Below are positions 32,607 to 43,714 of a stretch of DNA of 64,000 bases, piece by piece. The notes under the pieces are model-generated. The model saw nothing but the letters and a program-made list of their open reading frames with translations. It did no database searches and was not told where the DNA came from. Numbering within the stretch: position 1 is the first letter of the stretch; every line of letters begins with the position of its first letter. The stretch spans positions 152,459,148-152,523,147 of the forward strand of contig NC_053040.3 of the NCBI RefSeq assembly GCF_002575655.3, given 5' to 3'. The position numbers and the translations under genes were made by a program. Source of the stretch: Aegilops tauschii subsp. strangulata. Its lineage: Eukaryota; Streptophyta; Magnoliopsida; Poales; Poaceae.

Positions 32607-35600
32607 AGCGGCATGCCTCAGGGTTTCATTTTCAATTTCTCTGCTCTCCGCCCTTCTTCTTCATCTCGCCTTCGTCGCCACCGTGCTGTCCGAGCTCATC
32701 GCCCCACCAAGTCAGCGACCACTTCACAAACGCATCATTGCCGGAGCTCGTCAGAGGAGCCACGGCCACATCATCAACCTTCTTCATCTTCAACTTCTCT
32801 TCACATATCTGTGAGTACCTCATTACTCATCTGCGCCATTAATACTTCATCCATAGTTCCTTCAAGTTCTTCATAGTTCATCTCAATGCTCAACCGTAGG
32901 CTCAATCTGGAAACAAATGACCTTCAGTAAGGCATTCGGCCTCTATTAAAACGTAGTTTGTTTCATCTTAGCTCCCTTCGCAGTTTTTCCACGACTAGGT
33001 TCTATTTTTATTTTCTGAGCATTTTCTAGATCCACAGCCGTAGTCAAATATGATTTCTTGCTGTTTGTCGATGTCATGATTCGAGCATCACTTTGTCACT
33101 TGTCAAATTTCGTGGAACTGCGCTAGCTTCTTGCACCAGCTTATCTTATTGCTGGCTCATAGATCCACTGTAGGCCGTAGTTGTGTCCCATAAAACTTTG
33201 CTTGTATTGTAATCACAACCCGGACATTTTATAGCCGCCTCAATATTCTTAATTTTTAACTGTCATGACCCGGATCATTTTCATGATCTTGCCGGCTCAT
33301 ATCTGTCATTCATCCCTTGTAGTTAAAACTTCATCATTGAAATGATGGCTCTTAGGACCAATAAGGCAGTCAACTGGGCCAAGTCTACCTCATCTCAAAT
33401 GAAACTTGAGACTTTAGTGGACTCTGGATTGTTGGCGCCTTGGAGTGAACTTCACTGGCATGCATGTGAGGAAGAAATCCATCCTCAATCGGCTCGGGCA
33501 GAATCATAATCTTTGCTGACCACTTGGAACGAGGCTCACGCCCTCCCAGCTCAAAAAAATTCTGGGATGTACTTCATCATTTTAACACCAGGCCCCAAGA
33601 CCTTGGCCCCAATTCCATCCTAAATTTGTGCTAGTTTCAAGTGTTCTGTGAGGTGTATTTGCAGATCAAGTCGTCTATCAATTTATTTCAGGAATTTTTC
33701 TATCTGAATCACCATATGGAGCACAAAAGTGGCCCGAGCATCGAACTTGGGGGTGTCACCATCCAGAGCACAAAACACTCAGCTTTTCCTAGAGTTAAGC
33801 CGGCAAGCCATCCTAAAGGATGGCGCAAGACATGGTTTTATTGCAAGGATACTTCCCCTATTGATCGGCGCCAGCTTTCGGGTTGTCGGCTAGACCAGTT
33901 TGATGCCTCGACTGTCTTCCCAGGTTTTGCTTCATAGGAAGAGAGGAAGAAGTTGGAACCCTTGTACTCAAAGATCAATGCCTTGATGGCTCATGGTCTT
34001 ACCGGGGTCGATTTGACCCGGTGTTGGGTGAGCTGGCGAATCCAGCCGCTCAGTCTAAGGAGCAGACGCATGTGTTCATATACAGGCGAGACGGCGAACG
34101 CTCTGCGCTTTACTCAAGTCGATCTGTCTCCGGCCGACTTGTTGTCATCTGCGAAACAATTACTTGGTGAAACTCGAGAGGCCATCAAGACCGTGGGGCT
34201 CATACCCTTCTTTACAAGCAGCCCAACACCTTCGGTGAATCACCTTTTTCTTTCTCTTATTTTACTTATACCTTTTTACTCACTACTTTATTCAATATCC
34301 GACTTATTATTTGCTTAGGAGAACTCTTAGTGGTGGAAAACTGAGCAAGTCGCCACTCCTCCAAAAGACGATAATCTAGACGAACCGGTCGATGATGACG
34401 AGGAGGGAAATGAGGTAAAAGAGCTTGACTCCCTCGGTCATCTGTTTAACCAACTTGCTGATGCCACCTCATCGCAGGAGAACAATGAGACCAATCAAGC
34501 CGGCGAAATGGAGGTAAATCCTTCTTATTCTGACTTAGAACCATTTATCTCGAAGAGATCGAGATGAGCGGTCAGAAAGGTGCCATTTTCACATATAAAT
34601 GCTCATTTAGATCTGCAATTTCTTTTGAAGAAAACTCAATGTGCTAGTAGCTCAAAGAGGAAAACTCGAAGTAGTTCTGGCGAATTATCAGACGGCTTGT
34701 CAAATTCGCCGGCTCGCTGCAGAGCATGAGTTGAAGTACCCCACAGCCCGACCGACCCGCGTCCCTTGAGACTGAGGACCCCCCTCAAAATCTTTCAAGG
34801 GTTGACCCAGAAATCCAAAACGAGCTGGTCGATGAAGCTCAAACTGTTGATGAAACTGAGCTGACTCGTGAAAATGAGCCGGTTCATGATTACATCCCGG
34901 TAAGTCCAGCTAGAGCTGCTACTCCTGTAGTGGAGAAGGAAAACACAACAAGTGAGCCGCCTCCTGAGGCGGCTTATATACGTTGATGTTACAATTACTA
35001 GAGAGACACATAAAACTCTAGAAGCTTCAAATGTGTTGGCCAAAATCACTGCCAAAGATGAGTCACCAATAAAAGGAAAAGGCAAGACCAAGCTTGAACT
35101 TCCATCTTTGGAAGATTTTGATGTCAATTATGTGCACCAAGGATATATGACCCGGCTGTCTGAGAGCCAGGACCTTTAAGCCACCATGGTAGACACTTTG
35201 AAGCGAAAATATGAGGTATGCCTCCCATCGTGCTCTTCTTACAATATTTATGTAGGCCCCAAGTCTTAAGTAGAGAAGGTACTAAGGTACTTAAGACTTT
35301 GCAAAAAGATCTTGAATATAGATCTGGGTTAACACCCTTGACCCATGAGAATATGTATGTAGTAGTTGTACTCAGGTGTATCCCCCAAGGGCTGGGTCAT
35401 TAGGTAATAATGAACTGGGACTTGTAAATGTGTTGGAAAAAATTATGAGCAACTGGTAGCCCCCAAGGGCCGGCTCATCATTATGTGACGAGCCAGGTCT
35501 TCTAGCATTTGTAAATAAAAACACCAACACATTAGCCCCCAAGGGCCATGTTGAATGCTTGCATCTGCATGGGACTTTTGTTATAGTGTAGGTCAAAATC

Positions 35601-36735
35601 TGACTGATGTAGCCCCCAAGTGCCAGGTCGTTAGCCAGCGGCGGCTCAAGACTTCAAATAGTATTGCTAACCTTTAATAATTTTGAATTTTGTAGGAGAT
35701 GTTGAACCATGCCGAGTCATCTGCTGCCGGCTTACAAAATGAGCTAAAAAAGGAGAAAAAACTGAAAGAAAAGGCAGAAAGCCTACCTTCCGATTTCCAC
35801 AAGTCCTTGCTCATTGTAACTGAAGCACTTGAGAAGGCCAAGGCTGACTTTGAGAAAGAGAAAGCCTCCTTGACAAAAAAGAGTAGAAGATGCTGAGGCA
35901 AAGCTGGAGTCGGTGACACAAGAACTGGCGACACTGAAAGGCCGGATCAAGGATATGTGCATAGCCATCTTTGGTAAGTATAAATTCCTGCAATCCGTCA
36001 AAACTTTGCCGGCTCATTTTTTCAACCGGGTTATTGATATGTGTTGATGTATGTTGATAGGCAGAAGGAGCCACAATCTTGTGGAGCGCCCTCTGGTGAA
36101 ACTGAAGGTCGTATACAAGTTGCTGGAGCAACTATATGTTGGCGGCTCGTACTGCATCACAGTAGTTAAGAATACCAAAGCGCCACCACATCACATCATG
36201 GAATGCTAAGGGAACTTTCCATGATGCCAGAATGGTTTAAGGAGTTGAAGTCGTTAGCTTGTCACCAGGGAGCATTACATGCGCTGGCGCGCGCAAAGGC
36301 ATATCTCCCAGAGCTGGATCTGGCTCAACTAGCCGAGGGGTTCCAGAAGTTCTATGTACATGGAACACCTTTCTGAAATGAGGATTATCTACTTGTGTTA
36401 GGGAGAATCGAGTGGAGGCAACCAAAATCACGGAAGATATGATGTGACCAAATTTCAAGCCGCCTACTCGGAAGCCGGCAAATGCCTGAGCCCGCCAACA
36501 CCGCAACCCTTTGAACTAAATCCACCAAATAAGCAAAACTTCGCCCCTGACGTCAGTACTTCATCCGTGATGATAGAAGATTCAGTTTTTTAAGCTTTGG
36601 AATCCATCCAGTGGTTGGCAGACGACGAAGCAGTCCCCAAGGACCAAGGAAAGGCGACACAAGATGACCCGGTCGCGACTAGCAAGGAAAGACACGACGT
36701 CAACCCAGAAAGCTCCATAGCCAGCTTGCTGTGAC
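32607..36735 (+). pseudogene. Antisense spliced gene of element B (PF04195-like, decayed)
   Basis: Runs opposite to the retroelement. The putative start is ATG 33344, after a leader that may contain an intron (donor GTGAGTACC about 32811). The N-terminal region carries FFYLNHHMEHKSGPSIELGG and SHPKGWRKTWFYCKDTSP, typical of the plant 'putative gypsy type transposon' domain (PF04195). An acidic linker, a Lys-rich part (KGKGKTKLELPSLEDFDVNY) and a coiled coil (35699-35896) follow, ending in KLKVVYKLLEQLY. Introns fit GT-AG, for example 34213-34319, 35217-35694 and 35973-36059. Many stops show it is dead. Splice points match the gene in C. Confidence 0.65.
35380..35630 (-). repeat. Hairpin + CTTGGGGGCTA repeats in element B
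   Basis: Four copies of the complement TAGCCCCCAAG or a close variant (about 35385, 35457, 35530, 35610). On the minus strand two are preceded by hairpins: GGCTCGT/ATGAGCC with a 9-base loop, and TCATTA/TAATGA. All lie in the antisense-gene intron 35217-35694, as in C. Confidence 0.65.
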
Positions 36736-37346
36736 ATCTCTTCTGACTTATGCTTTGTCCCTTTTGAAAAAACTTTGATGAATATTAGCCCATTGGTGGC
36801 TTGTAATAGTTTGGTAGAAACACTTGTGATCTTGCAATGCCTTCGTGCATTGAGTGCTCTTTGAATATTTGAGCCGTTGTCAATACGAAGGGATAATTTT
36901 ATCCCTTTACTTTCTCGACCCGCCAACATTGCTTTAGCACGTTTGTATTTGAACATTGTGTTCGCCTTGGTAAAATAACTCCACAGATAATATGGGAGAG
37001 ACCACTGGTGCCATACTGTGCTGGAATATTTCCAAGGCCAGGTCAATATTGTGACCCGGCATCATTGATAACTCGGTATTCTGTATGAACCGGTGTATTT
37101 ACAAAAAAGAGAATTCCTGCAAAAGAGACATATATAGAAGAAAAAAGGGAAACATATAGCTAAAAAATAATAAGTCGGCTTTCGAGGCATGGATAAGGAT
37201 CGACTTTCGAGGCTCGAGTCTGATTCGCTTCTATGAAGCAGGCCTTGTAGCCTCTTTTAGTTTGTCCTCACATTCTGAAAGCCAGCTCTCACGTGACTTA
37301 AGTCGGTATTTTAACCTTGATAAGTTCAGGGTCAATTTTGATTGAC
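36736..37346 (-). other. Element B, remaining 3' non-coding region
   Basis: No coding domain seen. The phrase ACCCTGAACTTATCAAGG (minus, about 37318-37335) is shared with A (25580) and C (49620). Confidence 0.5.
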
Positions 37347-37778
37347 TTATTGATGGTAGCTAGAACTACGTCGGTATTTCCCCGGAGAGGGAGGGAGGAT
37401 GTAGCATAGCGACGGTAGAGTATTTCCCTCAGTTATGAAACCAAGGTATCGAACCAGTAGGAGAACCAAGAAACACAACGTAAACAGCGCCTGCACACAA
37501 ATAACAACACCTTGCAACCCAACGTGTTAAAGGGGTTGTCAATCCCGTTTGGGTAACGGCGCCAGAAATTGGCAAGCGGACGTGAGATAAATTGTAGTAG
37601 ATTGAATAATAGATCACAAATAATAAAGTGCAGCAAGGTATTTTTGTATTTTTGGTTTAATAGATCTGAACAAAAGTGCAAAGGAATAGTAGATCACAAG
37701 ACAAATATATGAGAAAGAAGACCCGAGGGCCGTAGGTTTCAATAGTGGCTTCTCTCGAGAAAAATAGCAAACGGTGGG
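37347..37778 (-). repeat. Athila-type LTR 3' end, minus strand
   Basis: Begins TGATGGTAGCTAG (complement of the LTR end at 17217) and follows the LTR at 16780-17217 closely in reverse. Cut at 37778 by element E. Inserted in element B; CTTAT at 37342-37346 is the candidate TSD. Confidence 0.8.
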
Positions 37779-38328
37779 TGTCGTGGATCTAAGACTGACA
37801 GTAGGATGGGGGTTAGGTATGAGGAGGCAAGATCTCAGCTATGGAGAAGTTGTACACACAAGGTTTACGAGTTCAGGCCCTTCACGGTGGAAGTAATAGC
37901 CCTACGTCTCGGTGCCCGGAGGCGGTCGACTGGATTATATGTGTGTGGAGTTACAGGGGGTGCGAACCCTTGTCCCTGAGGAGGGGGGTGGCTTAATAGA
38001 GTACGCCAGACCCCTCCGGCCCTCAGTTACACAGGGTTTAGGGTACATAAAGATGGGGCGTTTCTGGTAACGCCCGTATTAAAGTGACATAAATGACCAT
38101 TAAGTCTACAGAGTAAACGCCCGACCGTTGCTATACAGAGTGGCTTTAGGTCTTCTGGTCGTCGAGTGACAATTGCTATGGTCAAGTGACTTTGAGTCTT
38201 CCAAAGGGGAACGCTTCTGGTCGAGTGGATGATGGTATCTCTCGAATGCTTCTGGCTTTAGGGTGATGTCCTAGGGGAGGGTGACTAGGTCAGGCCTATG
38301 ACCCTACCCTAGGTACATAGCTTCATCA
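37779..38328 (-). repeat. 3' LTR of element E (550 bp)
   Basis: Plus-strand ends TGTCGTGG and CTTCATCA. Five bases before it, GTGGG (37774-37778), are the candidate TSD. Confidence 0.75.
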
Positions 38329-38743
38329 ATAGCCCCCGAATGGTTCAGGGTTCGAGTGGAGAAGGAGTTGAAAATAATTCTGACTCTATTTTTGCGCTTC
38401 GGAAGCGTCTTGCTGGGATCAATGAACAATCACGATGGCTTCAACTTCTTTTTCAGTCGCCTTGATCATTCTTAGTTTGTCGAGTGAACTTTTACTGAAA
38501 AGCTTCGAGTGTTGATATGGAAGAAATCTTCCGTCTGACAGGTTGCTCTGCTGCTCGCGGATCTTGCGGGATTCAAATTTTCGAGAAGCGCGCAGGGCGG
38601 AGGAGGCCGCGGTAATCGGAGAAGATTAGGCAGAGACGCCTCGATATCCGCACCACCTTTTTTGCCACGTACTACGCGCGCGACTGTTGCGCGATTTGAC
38701 GGGATTTCTCGGACCCACAAGTCAGCCGATCGGGAGAAGACCT

Positions 38744-38752
38744 TATATAAGG
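38744..38752 (+). promoter_or_regulatory. TATA box of the antisense gene in element E
   Basis: TATATAAGG, 119 bp before the ATG at 38871, with a CT-rich leader in between. Confidence 0.55.
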
Positions 38753-38870
38753 CGTCGCGGCTAGGGATTTCTGCACAGTGCACCTCATTCTCCCCCTTTC
38801 TCCTTCGTTTCTCCACCGCATCCACTTCTGCTCTCGGCGTTGCCGGCTCGCTCGAGTTCCGTCCGCTGCA

Positions 38871-39329
38871 ATGGGGAAGGAGAAGATGGTGGCCTTGGAG
38901 CGCGCGAAGAAAGCAACAGCGAAGGCGAAGGGGAAGAAGACCAGTTGGGGTGGATCTTCGTCGAGATCCGCTTGCCGCGCGGCTAGATCCAGGGCGATTG
39001 GATTCGGTCGACGGTCCGGCAAGACGACCTCGATGATCTGGTCGAGGGGGGGACTGATTCCCCATGAATCAGCGCGGCTCCCGGAGGACGAGACCGAGCC
39101 GCGGCCGCAGGAGGGTGAGTGTATGCTCCTCGCCATCCATGTCGACCGTGGTTTTTCTTTGCCTCCCCATCCTTTCTTCCGAGGCTTTTTGAACTTCTTT
39201 GGAGCACAACTTCATCACTTTCCCCCCAACACCATCGTGTACCTTGCTGCATTCGTGTCCATGTGCGAGAATTTCCTGGGTTGTCGACCACACTGGGGTC
39301 TCTTCAAACATATTTTCACCTGTCATTCT
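38871..39329 (+). pseudogene. Antisense gene of element E, 5' part
   Basis: 153 open codons from ATG 38871: basic start (GKEKMVALERAKKATAKAKG), then HPFFRGFLNFFGAQLHHFPP and TIVYLAAFVSMCENFLGCRP, the core of the PF04195 plant domain. Interrupted by the LTR of D at 39330; codons read beyond that are LTR. It differs clearly from the B and C versions, so it is a separate branch of the same antisense-gene family. The function of such proteins is not established. Confidence 0.68.
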
Positions 39330-39681
39330 TGTCGGTGTCAAAATCAGCGGATCTTGGGTAGGGGGTCCCGAACTGTGCGTCTAAGGTGGATGGTAACAGG
39401 AGGTGGGGGACATGATGCTTACCCAGGTTCGAGCTCTCTCGATGGAGGTAATACCCTACTTCCTGCTTGATTGATCTTGATGATATGAGTATTACAGGAG
39501 TTGATCTACCACGAGATCATAGAGGTTAAACCCTAGAAGCTAGCCTATGGTATGATTGTTGTTGTCCTACGGACTAAACCCTCCGGTTTATATAGACACC
39601 GGAAGGGGCTAGGGTTACACAGAGTCGGTTACAAGGGAGGAGATCTACATATCCGTATTGCCAAGCTTGCCTTCCACGATG
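39330..39681 (-). repeat. Truncated 3' LTR of element D
   Basis: Plus-strand start TGTCGGTGTCAAAATC, including GGGTAGGGGGTCCCGAACTG and a TATATA motif near 39593; the text is characteristic of a very common Triticeae gypsy LTR. Breaks off near 39680. Confidence 0.78.
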
Positions 39682-42600
39682 ACTCAACAGCATTGTTGGA
39701 GGCGGCGAAGTGGATTTGTAGCGTGTACCGCAACCGGTTGCCCTTTGGGGAAGACAACACGACGCCGGCTCCTAAGCCGGATCACATCTTGGAGCCGTCA
39801 AAGTGCATGTGCTAGTGTGTCAAGTTGGGTGGCGGCGGCAGGTACTGGGTCTTCGTCGAGTCGACGAGGAAGTCGGCCAATGCCTGGGAATTGACGGTGG
39901 TACGGGGCTCGTAGAGGATAGTGTGGCTGGCCAACTCGATGGCCCACTTGGCTACCCGGCAGCCGATGATCTTGCTGATGGGGGCCATGCTGACCATGGT
40001 TATGACATGCTCTTGGAAGTGTTGCCTCAGTTTCTTGGCTGTGAAATACATGCCATAGCACATCTTCTGGTAGTGAGGGTAGTTCTGCTTGGAGGCAGAA
40101 AGCACCTCGCTCAGGTAGTACACTGGGCGCTGAATCTACTGGATCTTGCCCTTCTTTGGTCGCTCGACCACCAGCACCATGCTGACCGACCGCGAGGTGG
40201 TGGCGATGTATAGCAACAGCGGCTCCTTGTCGGCCGGCGCGGCCAGGACGGGTGCGGTGGAGAGCATGCGCTTGAGATCCTGGAACACTTCATCCGCCTG
40301 GTCATTCCATTTGAACGATGATGTCCTCTTCATCAGCTGATATAGGGGTAAGGCCCTCTCGCCTAGCCGGATGAGATACCGGCTGAGAGAGGCCAAGCAG
40401 CCGGTGAAGTTGTAGACATCCCGCAGTCGGGTTGCCTTGCGCATGCGCTCGATGGCCCTGATCTTCTCAGGGTTTGCCTCAATGCCGCGCTCTGAGACGA
40501 GGAAGCCGATCAGCTTCCCGGCCGGCACGCCAAACACGCACTTCTCCGGGTTGAACTTGATCTGGTACTGGTGCAGATTGGCAAAAGTTTCCTTCAGATC
40601 GTCAATGAGCGTGAGGTGCTGCTTGGTCTTCACCACGATGTCGTCGACGTAGACGTGAATGTTGCGGCCAAGTTGCGATAGTAGGCATTTCTGCATGCAG
40701 CGCTGGAAGGTGGCGTCGTCATTGTTCCAGCCGAACGACATGGTGATGTAGCAGTACGCCACGAAGGGCATGATGAAGGACGTCCTCGGGGCATCGTTCA
40801 GGTCTAGCTTGATCTGGTGACACCCGGAGTAAGCATCCAGGAAGGTCAGGTGCTCACAGCCGGCCGTGGAGTTGATCACTTGATCTATCCGCGGGAGGGC
40901 GAAGGTATCCTTGGGGTAGGCCTTGTTTAGGCTGGTGTAGTCTATGCACATGCGCAGGTATCGTTCTTCTTCAGGACGAGGACTGGGTTGGCCAGCCACT
41001 CGGGGTGAAACACTTCCATGATGAAGCCGGCTGCGAGCAGCCGGGCGACTTCTTCACCGATTGTTATTCTCTTCTCTTCTGAAAAGCGACGTAGGGGTTG
41101 ACGGCAGGCTTGGCATCCTTGCGGATGTGTAGTTTGTGGTCGACACAATTCCTCGGAACACCCGGCATGTCCTTTGGGGACCATGCAAAGATATCCCGAT
41201 TCTCACGGAGGAAGTCGAAGAGCTCGGCTTCCTATTTTGCTACTGAGGTGGGTTCCCACAATAATGTACTTGCTGCAGTTGGGGTCTTCCGGGTTGAGCG
41301 GGATCTTCTTGGTATCCTTCTATGGCTGAAATGAGGCCTCACCGGCCGACTCCTTGGCCGTCGCTGGCACGGCCGGCTGCTCGCCGGCTAGAGCCACAAT
41401 CCGGTCAAGCTGACGCCGCTCCTCGGCTATGACCGGTAACTCGGCCAGCTTGGCGCCGGCTCAGGCGCATTCCAGAGACTTCTTGTAGTGGCCGACAAAC
41501 GTGATGATGCCTTTGGGACCCGTAGTGGGGGACCGTCATGAACTTGCCAGCGCAGGCCGGCCCAACAGTGCATGGTAGGCGCTGGACAAGTCCACCACCT
41601 CGAACCAGATAGGCTCCCGCCAGAAATGATCGCTGGTGCTGAACATGATGTTAAGCCGGATCCGGCCGATCAGGGAGCAGGAGAGACCCCGCACGTTGTC
41701 GTGGAACACCGTCCGGGATGGCTCCAGCTGCCTTGCCTCGATGCCGAGCTTGGTCATGGTGTCGCGGTAGAGGATGTTGATGCTGCTGCCACCATCGATG
41801 AGAACTCGCAAGAACTTGCAGGTTCGTTTGGCCGCGACTATGGTGGGGTCAAGGACGAGGGCGTAGCCACCCGAGTTGGGCATAACAGCCGGGTGGTCCT
41901 CCCAGGTCCAGCTGACCGGGTGCTTCGACCAGTGCATGTACTTAGGCATGGCCGGGATAACGATGTTCACCTCCTGCCGGAGCAAGCGCTCGCTATGCTT
42001 CTCATCACCAAAGCTGGTGAAGACGACATAGCAATCGTTTGCGTTGGGGAAGACTTCATCGCGCATGGCGCCAGCTGCCAGGGGTGGCGGCGGAAGCAGC
42101 TGCCCTGCACCCAAAGCCGGAGCGGGAGGCGGCGGGATGTCACCCCTCATGATGCGCTTGGTGATGGCGCACTGTCGGAGCGTGTGCGTGGACGGCCTCG
42201 CGCCGCTGTGGTGCTTGGAGGGAGCGTCGAGCATCTCCTCGAAGCTCATGGCGGGTTGCCATGCGGTCTTGTCGGTTCGCTGGTGCTTTCCGACCGGCTC
42301 GGCCACGGGCGCCTGGTCGGCGGCCGCGATGAATGGGTTGTCGTAGCGGGTAGCCGGCTGCTCGAGCTTGCGCTTGTTGTTCTGCTGGTGGCTGCTCTCG
42401 CCAGCCGGCTTGGAGAGCGGTGGCGGCAACGCTTTGCCGGCCTCGTCCAACACGACCTGGATCTTCATGGCGGAGTCAGCCGTGGCATACTTGTCCATGC
42501 GTGACAATGAGCGCGGCCATGGTGGTTGGCTCAGAGCGTAGGAGCTTGTGCTTGAGGAGGGTGCCATCCCGGCAGCCGCTCACAAAGCACTGGATAGCTT

Positions 42601-42710
42601 GGACCTCATGGACCCCCTTGCAGCTATTCTGGAGCTCGGTCTAGCGTGTGAGGTACTCGCGACCGGTCTCGCTTGGCCCCTTCACACACATGGCGAGCTG
42701 ACTAGGGTGC
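39682..42710 (-). pseudogene. gag-pol: gag-protease-RT-RNase H of element D, left copy
   Basis: Gag and protease 42567-41536 (LIDGGSSINILYRDTMTKLG; DGGSS replaces the usual D-S/T-G, common in this group). RT 40999-40136 with FLDAYSGCHQIKL and an intact YVDDIVVKTK. RNase H 40123-39812, then a TAG and the start of the second RNase H (MHFDGSKM). Lesions: a 1-bp loss near 41552, a 1-bp loss near 40956 (lost G before CGCATG), TAG at 40136, and stops shared with the right copy (after ECA; after NLTH). Confidence 0.85.
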
Positions 42711-42931
42711 TGATGTCTACTAAAAACTTGTTCTTGTAGATTCGTGTTGGGCCTCCAAGCGCAGAGTTTGGCAGGACAGTAGCAATTTTCCATCAAGTGG
42801 ATGACCTAAGTTTATCAATCCGTGGGAGGTGTAGGATGAAGATGGTCTCTCTCAAACAACCATGCAACCAAATAATAAAAAGTCTCTTGTGTCCCCAACA
42901 CCCCGAATGCAATGGTAAATTGTATAGGTAC
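42711..42931 (-). repeat. 221-bp Athila LTR end fragment, left arm
   Basis: Plus-strand start TGATGTCTACT; contains the complement of CCAAACTCTGCGCTTGGAGG, typical of the end of Athila LTRs. It sits between D gag and the C LTR, exactly as 55695-55915 in the right arm. Confidence 0.75.
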
Positions 42932-43426
42932 TATCGTGGATTTAACACGGCACATGCCCTTGTGAAAGGACCTAGGTGTGGAGCCATCACAACGTAGGTT
43001 AGCTCGAAGGGGTTGAGCGGGACAAAGGACACAAAGCCTATGTCCTGCTTCTAGTTGTATTGGTTGAGTCTCGATTACAAGGGAGCGATTACGCTTGACC
43101 TAGCTATCGATCAGTTGTTTCTTGAGTTAACCCACCGTCGGGTCTCACCTTTATATACATAGGTCGAGGCCCCTCGGCTTACAAGAGTCCGAGCCGGATC
43201 ACACAACGTGACTAGCTTGGTCTCTAAGTCGCCTTGCCTTACCAGGCAAGTCACCATCGGGCGGCTCACACCTTCGAGTCTTGGGCCACTCTCAGGCCCA
43301 CCTCCTAAGCCGACGTCTTCATGTTTCATCTTCTTGGACCTATCTAGGCCTTCTTCACATTGAGTCGCCAATGGTGTAACCCGACCCGTCCTGGGCGGGT
43401 CACACCTCGGGGTTATATCCCCAACA
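42932..43426 (-). repeat. 3' LTR of element C, left arm (495 bp)
   Basis: Minus-strand TGTTGGGGATATAACCCCG...CACGATA. It lacks about 36 bp present in the right-arm LTR (55564-55599 region). Flank GGTAC (42927-42931) is the complement of the right-arm flank GTACC. Confidence 0.82.
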
Positions 43427-43714
43427 TTAGGCCCCAGATTGATTTGTACTTGTTCATGTCAATCTTCACTGCTTGAGTCGGCGAGTCATCTTGCCAAAGC
43501 TTAACCTTGAATAAAACATTGTAACCCGCCATGACGTCACACAAATTAAATTCATAAAAAACCCGTGACATCACAATGGAACTTTTCCATTAACTGGTCA
43601 TCCGAGAATCAAGGCGTCAACACTGTTGAGATAATGATGTGGCCTCCTCGATTTCCGCGCATGCCATTTTACTGTTTCCTTATAAATAGGGACGGGGGTC
43701 CCCTCTTTTCACTT
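43427..43714 (-). other. Element C 3' end with antisense TATA box, left arm
   Basis: Complement of the C polypurine tract (CTGGGGCCTAA) at 43427-43440, then non-coding DNA and, on the plus strand, TATAAATAG at 43681-43689. Stops matching the right arm at 43714. Confidence 0.75.

Larger units (their letters stand above)
31655..37346 (-). mobile_element. Element B: LTR retrotransposon 3' half, minus strand
   Basis: 3' LTR 31655-32209, polypurine tract, then about 5.1 kb of 3' non-coding region carrying an antisense (plus-strand) spliced gene. It is cut at 37346 by an Athila LTR. The 3' region matches elements A and C (repeat phrases, hairpins, homologous antisense gene). Gag-pol would lie further right, beyond the nested insertions, and is not seen. 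Confidence 0.8.
37779..39329 (-). mobile_element. Element E: LTR retrotransposon 3' end, minus strand
   Basis: 3' LTR 37779-38328 (minus-strand TGATGAAGC...CACGACA), polypurine tract CATTCGGGGGCTAT (complement, 38329-38342), then a 3' region with an antisense gene, cut at 39330 by element D. A Tat-type relative, judged by the antisense gene and tract. Confidence 0.75.
39330..42710 (-). mobile_element. Element D, left copy (Tat-type, internally deleted), minus strand
   Basis: A 3' LTR remnant (39330-39681) is joined directly to the second RNase H domain, so integrase and part of the LTR are deleted. RNase H, RT, protease and gag follow. ATTCT at 39325-39329 is the candidate TSD in E. The gag end is cut at 42711 by an Athila LTR. 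Part of the inverted duplication with 55916-58970. Confidence 0.85.
39682..43714 (-). repeat. Left arm of a large inverted duplication
   Basis: Contains, on the minus strand, C 3' region + LTR / 221-bp Athila fragment / D gag to RNase H. The right arm 54876-58970 has the same order and joints on the plus strand. Identity looks about 96-97% by sampling. The left arm has a 36-bp deletion in the C LTR. Confidence 0.85.

Noticed and set aside
41572..42504. Long frames opposite gag-protease of D (also 56122-57162)
   Set aside because: GC-rich antisense shadows of real coding sequence.
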